Positions 20,901-28,400 of a stretch of 64,000 nucleotides of DNA are shown in pieces. The stretch's first letter is position 1. Every line of letters begins with the position of its first letter. The position numbers and the translations under genes are program-made. Origin of the DNA: Beroe ovata (Eukaryota > Ctenophora > Nuda > Beroida > Beroidae); contig CAMPET010000057.1 in assembly GCA_946803715.1 (NCBI GenBank), positions 47,457 through 111,456 of the forward strand, given 5' to 3'. The notes beneath the pieces are model-generated. The model was given only the letters and a program-made list of their open reading frames with translations, was not told the DNA's origin and did no database searches.

Positions 20901-22341
20901 CGCTGTGGCTCTTGCTCAGAGTTGATAACACACGTAAGACTTACTGATCCACCAAGAATAGCGAACTCGGGGTCCAGGGAAATACCTACACGTGTTACAC
21001 AGTTATTACAAATCCTAATCACTTGCTATTCAATGCCCTCCCGTAGTAGCATATAGATGCCATCCTGTGGCATAACTATGGCATCATGAGAGTAAATTAC
21101 CGTATAGAGTGAGTGTGTTGGCAGCGCTGGTCGTGGTGCCATCAGCCCAAGCAGCATTACAGCTGTACACTCCCTCATCAGAGGAAGCAGCATTGGTGAC
21201 GGTGTATGTGCTCTCCTGGGTCTGACTATCCACGTCGTATGACGCGGTGCTTTCACCTGTGACACACACGTGTGTCATGAGATCAGCACATATTGTCACA
21301 TGGCATGGATAGTGCCATGTAACACATATCGTGACACGCGTCATTGGTCATGGTGCATGAATTACCTGATATGGACTGTCCATCCTTGGTCCATGAGATG
21401 GTCTGAGCCTCATCACCACTCACCACACAGGTGAATGTGGCCGAACCACCAGCACTTGGTCTAGCGCTCCCTGGACTGGTCTCAAATCCTGGAATGAAAC
21501 AAGACATGGACTACCTATCGCTCTTTGTGACAATTCAACGCGGTTTATGAATGGCGGGTTACTTTAGAGAGTCAGCAAGTTGACACAATGACCAACCTCT
21601 GACATAGAGAGTGACAGGTTCACTTTGTACACTCAGCCCGTCTTGATATGTAAACTGGCAGTAGTATTGCCCGCGCTCAGACACCCTAGCCCCCGGTAGA
21701 ATTAGTGTGGTCTTGTACTGTGACGATGACAGCACTTGTGGGATGACACCTGTCAGTTCAAGATCCTCTCCAAACTGACCACCTCCAACTTTGAACCTAG
21801 AGATTCGTTGTTAGGGGGTCTAGGGCACTGGGTAGGAGTGTAGCCATAGGTGACAAAAATGTGATGATACAATAATGGGAATACAATAATAATAGGAATA
21901 GTGGATACCATCATGTGGTTGTTATCATGTGGTTCTTATGTATATTGCATGGGTACCAACCATTTGTATGATGTAACAGGGTTGTTATCTGGGGTCCCAG
22001 CAACACAAGTAAAGGCAGCTGACTCATTCTCGAGAAATGATCTATCTACAGGCGGTATATCAATGCCCTCCTCTGAAAAATAACAATGGTGTCAACGAAG
22101 GTCTCTATGATACTGTATGCACTTCCTCGAAGCCTAGACAACTATACTGAACACTATTTACTATTCAATTAAGACATGTAGGTTGTGCTGGCGTCCTATT
22201 CACACAATTCTAAGGATTGTAATGTATAGACCTACCAACACAAGCCCCAGTGCAAATCTCAAAGTCGATTTTATCAGGTTTTAGGATCAGTGCAGATGTG
22301 ATGGTGAACAATTGCAGACAAATCAAGGGCGGCAGACTCAT
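1106..22341 (-). CDS. gene B: multi-Ig/sushi receptor with tyrosine-phosphatase-like domain
   Basis: This spliced gene of about 40 exons encodes a type I membrane protein of about 4,000 residues, counting duplicated exons once. From the N-terminus: signal peptide (22341-22236); many Ig-like domains (22072-10422); sushi (10325-10107); linker module (10027-9629); GCC2_GCC3 (9519-9373); sushi and Ig domains; a 2.7 kb Ig/sushi exon (6331-3607); linker module and GCC2_GCC3 (to 2908); two sushi domains; a transmembrane helix; and one tyrosine-phosphatase-like domain. Exon joins were checked by GT-AG dinucleotides and phase continuity. Two exon sets (14.8-18.1 kb and 6.1-9.4 kb) are present twice beside single-n gaps, and the second copies are probably assembly artefacts. 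Receptor phosphatases with Ig ectodomains normally transmit contact signals, but this one is predicted to be catalytically dead. The C-terminus may extend by splicing at 1140. The domain calls are from sequence patterns; no orthologue is recognised. Confidence 0.8.
2567..2752 (-). CDS. gene B exon: sushi/CCP domain
   Basis: A phase 1-1 exon encoding one sushi (complement control protein) domain. It shows the expected four cysteines in the contexts PCLVPELTHG, RIVCDYGYAP, EYTCTDF and SNFCK. It sits directly before the sushi-TM-phosphatase exon. Sushi domains are extracellular beta folds used for protein-protein contact. Confidence 0.8.
2823..2905. repeat. (GT)n microsatellite in gene B intron
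   Basis: Interrupted GT dinucleotide run in the intron just after the GCC2_GCC3 exon (donor at 2907). It is a likely polymorphic simple repeat. Confidence 0.9.
2908..3256 (-). CDS. gene B exon: end of linker module plus GCC2_GCC3 domain
   Basis: The exon begins in phase 0 with VKYTVDYVYL, finishing a linker module that starts in the 3607-6331 exon. It then encodes a GCC2_GCC3 (ephrin-receptor-like) cysteine-rich repeat, with CVECPAGWYS, CQPCPKGQYQ, YCLACDG and NDCG. The small exon at 3430-3502 (SEGDTDGLSI... to GYTIS) joins it to the preceding exon in phase. The same order sushi, linker, GCC2_GCC3, sushi recurs twice more in this window. Confidence 0.8.
3430..3502 (-). CDS. gene B small exon inside linker module
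   Basis: A 73-nt exon, phase 2 in and phase 0 out, encoding SEGDTDGLSIQLEDC and TSTVDGYTIS. It supplies one of the conserved cysteines of the linker module. The acceptor at 3503 and donor at 3429 are consensus. Confidence 0.7.
3607..6331 (-). CDS. gene B 2.7-kb exon: run of Ig-like domains, sushi, start of linker module
   Basis: A single uninterrupted exon of about 908 codons between an acceptor at 6332 and a donor at 3606. It encodes several divergent Ig-like domains with Cys pairs in contexts such as VTFSCLST/GEYFCED, VTLMCTVTG/GLYYCVAD, ITITCTVSG/SFLCSGY, FTFTCVMRS and IISCKVAQ. Next come a sushi domain (TVECNPGYQLSG, YTCKMGRLWD), a second cysteine-rich stretch (ALCPPVAPRGAH to LLTCDEYDKG), and the start of a linker module (FCGVKKTPF, VTVSVTYKDGVSYC). 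Its lack of introns contrasts with the finely split Ig exons elsewhere in the locus. Phase 1 in and 2 out match its neighbours. Confidence 0.85.
6458..7424 (-). CDS. gene B exons (copy 1): sushi, Ig, Ig
   Basis: Three phase 1-1 exons. The exon at 7263-7424 encodes a sushi domain (VTCEVTSSMF, ETTCDEGFYV, HLCGVQINC). The exon at 6873-7154 encodes an Ig domain (EITCQYTMDG, LQWFKDGS, AGYNCRLDG). The exon at 6458-6739 encodes an Ig-like domain (QTFTCVGEQP, PTVTCQFQY). They splice in phase to the 2.7-kb exon at 6331. The same three exons are repeated at 8244-9210. Confidence 0.75.
7587..7617 (-). pseudogene. truncated GCC2_GCC3 exon fragment at assembly gap
   Basis: Only the last 31 nt of the GCC2_GCC3 exon (full copy at 9373-9519) precede the n at 7618. 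It is most likely an assembly truncation, not a biological pseudogene. Confidence 0.6.
7618..7618. other. single n: assembly join
   Basis: Ambiguous base at the point where copy 1 stops and a 231-bp fragment matching 8595-8825 begins. Confidence 0.9.
7619..7849. repeat. 231-bp fragment matching 8595-8825
   Basis: I see no difference between this fragment and 8595-8825. It carries part of the Ig exon (from the donor at 7682 up to the n) and is bounded by n on both sides, consistent with a misplaced contig piece. Confidence 0.8.
7850..7850. other. single n: assembly join
   Basis: Ambiguous base between the 231-bp fragment and the start of duplicate copy 2. Confidence 0.9.
7851..8113 (-). pseudogene. 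truncated copy of the start of the 2.7-kb Ig exon
   Basis: The acceptor at 8114 is followed by the same reading as the start of the 3607-6331 exon (EYKEGILRDLYLRPTTLL), broken at the n at 7850. It is an allelic or artefactual fragment; in a true tandem duplication this would be a truncated exon. Confidence 0.7.
8244..9210 (-). CDS. gene B exons (copy 2): sushi, Ig, Ig
   Basis: Exons 9049-9210 (sushi), 8659-8940 (Ig) and 8244-8525 (Ig-like), the allelic counterparts of 7263-7424, 6873-7154 and 6458-6739. All are phase 1-1. The last one needs the acceptor at 8526, giving ANTIEISALYMHMG. These join the unique upstream GCC2_GCC3 exon, so upstream continuity runs through this copy and downstream continuity through copy 1. 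Confidence 0.75.
9373..9519 (-). CDS. gene B exon: GCC2_GCC3 domain
   Basis: A phase 1-1 exon encoding a GCC2_GCC3/ephrin-receptor-like repeat: VLCEAGFYSVDNECVSC, PIGYYQDTAGQTSC, TQCPLGQSTTSPGSTDC. It lies between the linker module (9629-10027) and a sushi exon. Confidence 0.85.
9629..10027 (-). CDS. gene B exon: linker module between sushi and GCC2_GCC3
   Basis: A phase 1-1 exon of about 133 codons. The acceptor at 10028 has a strong polypyrimidine tract; an alternative at 10045 would give an early stop. The sequence shows SITYSGLVC, a helical-looking stretch (AQEIFEYIANEKFRHIAL), TTDRCRLEWMIEEDED, and ends FEIECPPGAGISSDALYC. I do not recognise it as a named domain. Two related modules occupy the same position elsewhere (3.0-3.9 kb and 26.3-27.8 kb). 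Confidence 0.75.
10107..10325 (-). CDS. gene B exon: sushi-like domain
   Basis: A phase 1-1 exon with cysteines in RCESLEYDTD, HILCVPDLG, ECDYTCTGNN, TTCLANGYWS and LPSCSG. The pattern fits a sushi domain with extra cysteines. It precedes the linker module, as in the other two sushi-linker-GCC2_GCC3 blocks. Confidence 0.7.
10422..11233 (-). CDS. gene B exons: three Ig half-domain exons
   Basis: Exons 11070-11233 (DDREVYCKKTVAPTL), 10757-10908 (LEVSCSAESGDTIKLYKG) and 10422-10548 (GAYGCEIIKPNRQ). Each carries half of an Ig-like fold, split in the usual way near the central tryptophan or the BC region. Phases chain 2/1, 1/0 and 0/1. Confidence 0.75.
11356..12911 (-). CDS. gene B 1.56-kb exon: run of Ig-like domains
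   Basis: A single exon of about 518 codons (phase 0 in, 2 out) encoding roughly five Ig-like domains. Cysteine contexts include GFYRCKAQF, VTLYCAFLG, GRYKCAVTE, ALVTCVFTG, PVRCRAVFS, FTFICQYKY, GVFTCTIQI and TWLTCSVSS. Like the 2.7-kb exon it has no introns, unlike the split Ig exons on both sides. Confidence 0.85.
13074..14617 (-). CDS. gene B exons: Ig block (six exons)
   Basis: Exons 14470-14617, 14187-14351, 13915-14043, 13632-13759, 13362-13518 and 13074-13240 chain in phase and encode Ig halves such as QWKCEVKVTA, LVLTCVSSLV, GVYVCVIEYQ, LLLYCDIPG, GDYHCVATFS and VTLSCSIKKD. Domains are split over two exons, the first carrying the B strand cysteine and the second the F strand cysteine. 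Confidence 0.8.
14770..16253 (-). CDS. gene B exons (copy 1): five Ig half-domain exons
   Basis: Exons 16148-16253, 15856-16043, 15567-15682, 15146-15320 and 14770-14963 encode Ig halves, including DSYVHCFVYGDQPSSITW and GAYRCQAEWSDG. The donor of the 15567 exon reads GAA|GTGAGT here and GAG|GTGAGT in the other copy. They splice in phase to 14470-14617 downstream. All five are repeated at 16545-18106. Confidence 0.75.
15496..15523. repeat. 28-bp perfect palindrome in intron
   Basis: Each half is TTTTGACTGGGTTA followed immediately by its reverse complement, with no spacer. It lies in an intron of gene B and is conserved in the duplicate at 17349-17376. Confidence 0.9.
16290..16426. repeat. 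CA-rich microsatellite at assembly join
   Basis: Interrupted ACAC/CAGA simple repeat ending at the n at 16427. The other copy has a related CA tract at about 18150-18300. A microsatellite is a plausible cause of a mis-join. Confidence 0.85.
16427..16427. other. single n: assembly join
   Basis: Ambiguous base separating the two copies of the 1.8-kb duplicated segment. Confidence 0.9.
16545..18106 (-). CDS. gene B exons (copy 2): five Ig half-domain exons
   Basis: Exons 18001-18106, 17709-17896, 17420-17535, 16995-17169 and 16545-16738, counterparts of the five exons at 14770-16253, with phases 1/2, 2/1, 1/0, 0/1 and 1/0. They continue in phase from the unique exon at 18303-18480. Confidence 0.75.
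16726..16820. repeat. 46-bp tandem repeat multiplying a 3' splice site
   Basis: About two and a half copies of a unit containing GGGACAGAGCTGAAT. On the minus strand each unit carries a pyrimidine-rich tract and ATTCAG|CTCTG, so three candidate acceptors precede the same exon. The other copy of the segment has a single acceptor (14964). Confidence 0.75.
17349..17376. repeat. 28-bp perfect palindrome in intron (second copy)
   Basis: Same zero-spacer palindrome as at 15496-15523, kept intact although the flanking intron differs by several substitutions. Confidence 0.9.
18303..22072 (-). CDS. gene B exons: N-terminal Ig block
   Basis: Thirteen exons encode about seven Ig-like domains, most split over two exons: 21961-22072 (AAFTCVAGTPDNN), 21597-21796 (GQYYCQFTYQ), 21366-21488 (ATFTCVVSG), 21101-21256 (GVYSCNAAW), 20841-20985 (VSLTCVINS), 20495-20634 (GEYACIAYF), 20215-20382 (AQLTCTFTY), 19766-20021, 19450-19613 (AQVECRATV), 19230-19338 (TTLTCAASK), 18849-19063 (GSYFCEVSY), 18601-18737 (VTVTCRFVG) and 18303-18480 (DYYCSADYG). 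Phases chain from the signal-peptide exon (phase 1) throughout, which supports one transcript. One n lies in an intron at 20188. Confidence 0.8.
20188..20198. other. n followed by C homopolymer
   Basis: Ambiguous base next to a run of C in a gene B intron. It is a probable sequencing or assembly gap at a homopolymer; the exon at 20215 is not affected. Confidence 0.8.
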
Positions 22342-22386
22342 GATATGTAAGTTGTCAAGAAACAAAGATCGTGTAGTCCAGTCCAG
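22236..22386 (-). CDS. gene B first coding exon: signal peptide
   Basis: The ATG is at 22341 (minus strand) and starts MSLPPLICLQLFTITSALIL, a short N-region followed by a hydrophobic core, as in a secretory signal. The exon ends GACVG in phase 1 at a GTAGGT donor (22235) and joins the exon at 22072 in phase. Upstream of the ATG the exon is 5' UTR back to a good acceptor at 22387, so there is probably an upstream non-coding exon. Read as an internal exon in phase 1 from that acceptor, it hits a stop before the ATG, so it is unlikely to be an internal exon of gene A. Confidence 0.75.
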
Positions 22387-23332
22387 CTGGAAATTGTACA
22401 ACAAAAAGTAATACTATGTCACATACGCGGGGATGATCGGAGTTGCATAGAAATCATTAAACTTGTTAAATATTGCGTTTTTTTTAAATCCCACTTTACA
22501 CATAATAGACATGCTCGTCAAATGAGTGACGCCGCACTGTATGCTTGTTGGAAACTGTTATCATAGATATACATCGCGTTAAGACCGATTCCAATGTGAT
22601 CAAACGAGCACTCAGATGAAAGTTTTATCAGAAAATAGCTGAGTTTCTGAACTTGCATATGAACTCAGTGAAGCAAAATTCTATTTTTCCTTCCGGCACC
22701 AGATTACTCGAGAATCAAGTAACTTAATGAGACATGTGAATTCCAGTGAAGTACTTAATGAGACATGTGAATTCCAGTGAAGAAATCGTAATGCCATATT
22801 AAACTTAGAAATAATTCATTGCAAATTTGCCCTGCATTGCAACATCGGCAATTACCGTCTCATGATCGCAACATACATCGAGGTCTGTTAAAAATTGTCA
22901 TATATGAGATGCAGTTCAATAGCTCAAGAAAGAATTATGTAAACTATAACATGGTTAAAAGTTGTCGTCATTGCTTGCCATTGATGTCAATGAGCGACAG
23001 ACGGGGTTCATCGTCTATCAAAATTACATCATGCAGATAACAATGAGATGGTATGTTCTGGAAACTAATCTCACGTCTTACTCATTCTCTCCTGTGTCCC
23101 TACTGCTATGTTCTACCTATACACAAATCACCCGTGTCCCACACATGCTCCACACATGTACTGAACATGCCCCACCCGGTTCCTAGAGATGATCCACCAG
23201 CGTCCAATCTCACACACCATCATAGAGAAATTATCGCAAGTGATCGCAAAGATAAGACAATTAACTATATGGCGCAATTAACTATATGGCGCAATTAACT
23301 ATATGTCGCAGTGTTATTGAGAGCAAACTCAC
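22387..23332. other. spacer between genes A and B
   Basis: About 950 bp, AT-rich, with no convincing exon on either strand and no transmembrane or stop-containing minus-strand exon. It contains two copies of a 31-bp unit (about 22721-22782) and three copies of a 17-bp unit around ACTATATGGCGCAATT (about 23261-23305). It is either the promoter/5' UTR intron of gene B or an intron of one larger gene. Confidence 0.5.
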
Positions 23333-25453
23333 CGTTGTAGTAGTATAAGAGAGCTTCACTGATAAGGGCGTAGTTATCAGACAAGTCCCACTCCATGCTG
23401 CACCGATATCTATCCTGATTACTGGCGATACTCAGTCCTGTCACTGTCAGCACTGACGTTGTCTCCAGTGTCGTGACGTCATAGCTCGTCACAATGTTAT
23501 CTGAGCAGTGTTCACATGATATTTGCACTTTGCATGGCGATTTACACGGGGATTTACACGATGTTTGCATTGGGATTGGCGGCCACCGATCCCCCAAACA
23601 TTATGATACTTGTGGTTGCATGCGAAGTTGTGGTCGTGCAGATGTGACTATGAAATGTAACGAGCTTATGATGTTGTTATATTGTGGTTACAACAATCAG
23701 ATAATCACCGGAACTGAAGGGGATTAATTGCAGCAATCCCAACAAGCTCAACAGCAACTTCAGCTACCTAGTTATTTGATTTTTACCTAGTCATTTGATC
23801 CTACCTGTCAGGTCTCCGCTGTTTTTGGACCACGTGATTGTGGCTTCCTTCTCTCCCACACAGACACATGTCAGTGACGTTGTAGCTGTCGGACTCTTCA
23901 GGTACTTGTCATACAGCCCAGTCTTGATAGCTGATACGAGAGTTACATACATATCATATCGTGTTTAACATCATCACTTTGCATGATAATCTCTCTACTC
24001 AACTACTGTTCGTTATAATCTCCTGGGAACAACTTTTTTCCGAGAGAGCTGAGTATAAAATATCAGCTACGCGGCTACCCATGTGTGTGCATCAGAACTC
24101 GTTACGCCGAGTTCGATATGTTCAACTAGCTCACAGAAAAGCTTGGGACCATGCCAGTCAATGTAATCGTGGGAGAGATTTTTACTTATCACGGTCTATT
24201 ATCTCCGCAAGCTTTATACGTAGATCAAGCGTCCATCCAGGATTTAAAAGATAACCTTTTTAACATAAGAACATAGCACAATATATTAGACTTCAGATAG
24301 ACGTAATTGTTGTATCACGTGTCTACAGGCAAAGAGCGGAAACTTCATTATGGTCTGGTATACGGACAATAGCGAACCGCGGTAAAACAATCCCGTTATA
24401 AACAGTTAAAGTTTCACAGAGACCATGGGCTATGCACGTGACACGTTACGCATCAAGTTCAATCACGTGACTGTAATCGAGTTTTGCTAACCTCGCACGT
24501 GTAGAGTTTTACTGGATGACATCATGGATCCGATGGAGGAGTATGTCACGTGACAAACGTACTGCCCAGCGGTGGCAGCGCTCACACTCATGAGTTCAAG
24601 TTCGGTGATACCCTGTGAGTCAATCACCGCCACCGGGTCACCATATTCCACACCATCCTGAGTAGATAGAAAATAGGTACAGTTGTTGTTGTGTGTATGA
24701 GTGTCTGCGTTTGAGTGTGTGAGTACTGAGTGAGTGTGTCTGCGTTTGAGTGTGCGAGTTTGTGTCTGCGCTTGTGTGCGAGTGTGTGTACTGTCTGTCT
24801 AAGTAGAAATAAGGGACATACCTTGATCCATTGGATGGTGGGCAGGGACACAAGCTCGTCAGGGTTGCTCACTTGACATGTTATAGTAGTGGAGTCACCC
24901 TCCTTCACAACCAGAGCATCCGTGTTGTAAGTCATGACTGGGGGTAATTGTATGTCAGCTATGTAACAACTTTCCAGTATCCACCCATGACAATTGAGAG
25001 TGCTATAACCAATCCCATAGGCCATATTAAACTGAATACCGAATCCAATGTAGCGCTCCAGTAATTACAATATACCTAGCATCTCAAGCGAGATTGGGCT
25101 TGCAGTTGAGGATAATCCCAGAGTAGACGCTACACAGTGATATTGTCCCTCATCATCTGCATCGAATGAGCTGATTGTTAGGGTACAATAGTAGCCATCT
25201 TCTCTTACGGCTGGCGATGTATAACTTGGAGACACCATCTGAAATGATCATAATTATCATACTCTGCTTGAATCAGCTACAAATCATACCATATCAGCAT
25301 ATCAGGATTGAGGCTGCATATGTTTATTCCGCACCTGAATTCCATCGTGGTACCAAATACAATCATCTGGCATGTCCTGCGACGTCAAAACACAGTCCAC
25401 CGTGGCATCGTCCCCCTCCAGGTAGAACTGGCCAGGGGTTTCCATTTCCGCAA
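23333..25453 (-). CDS. gene A exons: last Ig halves before the spacer
   Basis: Exons 25335-25453 (ATVDCVLTSQ), 25076-25238 (GQYHCVASTL), 24822-24958 (TTITCQVSNP), 24492-24657 (GQYVCHVTYS), 23805-23930 (TSLTCVCVGE) and 23333-23500 (DRYRCSMEWD) form three Ig domains, each split over two exons. The last exon ends YYYNG in phase 1 at a GTGAGT donor (23332). What it splices to is not visible before 22386. Confidence 0.75.
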
Positions 25454-28400
25454 CTGTGAGAGGCAGCAAATTGTGAAGGTTTTATGTTTTATCGGGGGAT
25501 TGAGGTCCAATTTCATGGTACGATTGAGGTCTAATTTCATGGAAAGTAATTGAGGTCTAATTTCATGGAAAGTAATTTCATGGAAAGTACATCAGGATAT
25601 AACTCACAGTTACAAGACGGTAGCTGCTCATCACAAATTGTAATGTAGATGTTCTGGTCGTTTATCTTGTATCCCACATCACACGTGATGGTCACTTGTG
25701 TGCCCGCATCGAGTGCATAGTCAGGGAGCGGGAAAACGGAGCCATACGATACTTCCGGAACAACGCAGACCTCTGTCAAATACTAGCTCGTCACGATCAC
25801 ACCACATCCTTTGCACTGAGTCACAGACTCAAGGGATATTCGACTCTGGACTGTATTGCTTGGTGAGCAAAACTCACTTATGCATACACTCTGTGTGTGT
25901 GTGTGTGTGTGTGTGTCTGTGAATATGTGTCTGTGTATGTGTCTAGGTGCAAACTAACCCTTGCAACTGGACTCATCAACAGTTCCCTCAGATATGGTTG
26001 ACTCTCCAATGGGGCATGATGTACAGCTTGTCTTGCCAGGGGAGTCTTGGTACGTGCCTCTGGGACAGGGTACACATACTCCTCCCGATGCGTATGTTCC
26101 AGCAGAGCAAAGGACTGAGTACACAATTTGATTACAGGGGGGATTCATATGGGCCGAGGAAAAACATTGAAAGTTTCTATTAATAAAAAGACGATTCACG
26201 ATTTTCCCACCATAGCAATCCATCAAACGAACCCCTATCAAGAGATAAACAGTGGTCACTTTCTAGCACACTGTCTAACACACTATCTAGGCCAGTAGGT
26301 ACTCACCACACTGGCCGGAGACAGACACAGAACCAGCTGTACACTCAGTTTCAATAGTATTGGTGTTCCTGGTCCCTGTTCTAGGCATGGGTGTTCTCTT
26401 CCATCGTTTCAGTAGCGTGTTGATGATGCCATCCAACCCCTCCTCATGTAGAGAGAAAATGGCAGAAGATGCCGACTTTGCATCACGCTTCTTTCGGTTG
26501 CTAGTGCTCTCAGCAAGCTGAAAGATGCGATTTTACAATAATGCCGAGATCACATTGCACAGTGTGCGCCTACATTATTCTGCCAGGGTGTGTTTGGCAG
26601 GCAGCCTAGTAGACATTAGACATTAGACATTGGACTCACCCTGATAACAGAAAAAAGACAAAACAAAGTGACTAAAAGTCCGACCCTTTTCGAAAGCATG
26701 GTCAAACTTCAAAAATACTAACACAAAATCCGATATCTCTGAAATTTGAAATTCAGACTGATCACAAAGTGTTATACATATAATCTAAGTGAGCAATGTA
26801 ATGCTTATTGAAGAACTGCTTGCCAATAAGTTTCCACAAAGGTGGTGGCAAATTGAAAGAGCATAGATGTGAGATTTCTTAAATATTTTAAAACGTGAAA
26901 TGTCCAGTGCTACTGGCCTCTCTCGGTTGGCGTGCATATGACTTATTAAGTGGAGCGAGTGTTGCCGGTCCATGTTGTACAATAGCTGATGTACAAGAAG
27001 AGGTTTTGTTGTGGACTTATGAAGAAATTTGGAGCTATAATTAGCCAAAGGTCACGATAGGTACATAGGCATTGTCCTTATAGGATACAAAGCTCACTTC
27101 AAAATTATATTGATTTCATGAAAAATGATTTAAGCAATTAAAATCATGAGTAGTTCAACACTGCGCAAGCATGATACTCAACTTACAATTGCATCAGGAT
27201 CAAAGTCCTCAGTGTTGAGATAGCTCTCAATCTCCGTGAACAAGATCGGGAGGACGGTCTCATCCTCCATTTCAGCATCCTGATGAGAATAATCAGTGCA
27301 GACCAGGACACTGCTATTGTGGTCAGCGGATGATGCAGAAATGATTCAAGTCCAATTAATGATCGTTACAGCTAAATGTCCAAACCTGGATGTAGACAAT
27401 TGTGAACTTCATTTCTGTTGTTGTTCCAGAACAGATTATTTCCTCATCGAGGTAGCACGTTCCCTCCTGAGGTTGTTGATATTGTGAACAATTATTAATT
27501 AACATCATAGGAGCTTATAATGGATCGATAACTACTACGCCATAGGATATCCATTTTACAGGATGGCCTCAAAGGAATACAAGTTAGATTGTTACCGCAA
27601 CACAAGTAAAGTTGCCATCAGCCAAGAAGATGGGGTATGCAGCGATCATCTTGGGGCCAAGTCCAATCAAACAGAGGTCTTTGCCACTGACACCACTGTA
27701 TGTTACGACCACTCTTCCGAGTCTCTTTGTAGGCAAGACTTTCACTGCAGGGTAAGGTTTAGCAGTGAAGTGGACAGCTAACGACGGAGAAACAAACCAC
27801 CTCCCAGAGTGCTGAAAACATATGAGTTATGACAACTTACGATTGCATGATCCGACTATTCCTGTAGGGTTTTGAGAGGTGATGTGATTCCAGACACCGT
27901 CTGAACAGGTGTACAACTCATCCGGTCCGACGTAACCATCGTCACAGACAACCTAAAACACGTAATCCCACCTTGGTTATAACATTTATCTATTGATCTT
28001 CAGATAAGAGTCCATCATCATCATCAATCAGAACAGACAGATAAAGGTGGGTCGTATGACTTCACAATTACCTCGCAAGTGCGGTCTGAGCTACTGGCAG
28101 TTCCCTGACATTGGAGGGCTCCATTTGATGGTGTGGGCAGGTCTCCACACGATGCGAGGACTGTGATGTACGAGGACTTGATGGCAGATTCCTTGTTGAG
28201 CGATGGATACTCTACCGAACAGCCATAATTCCCAGAGTCTGACACATCTAGGTTGGTCAAGTTGTACTCCCCTTGTATCTGAGAGAGGAAACACATCAGT
28301 TGCATCTCGACGATTTCATGATCAAGAATGATCATGATCATCATATTTATTCATTTATTCATATGAAACTTTGGAAGATACCTATTGACAGTCAACTGTC

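Noticed and set aside
22236-22404. Treating the 22.34 kb hydrophobic exon as an internal exon of gene A
   Set aside because: From its acceptor in the required phase 1 it meets a stop before the ATG; as a first coding exon it gives a clean signal peptide and correct phase.
27777-27820. Upstream acceptor at 27816 for the first linker exon of gene A
   Set aside because: It gives an in-frame stop after 16 codons, while the acceptor at 27778 keeps the frame open to the next donor.
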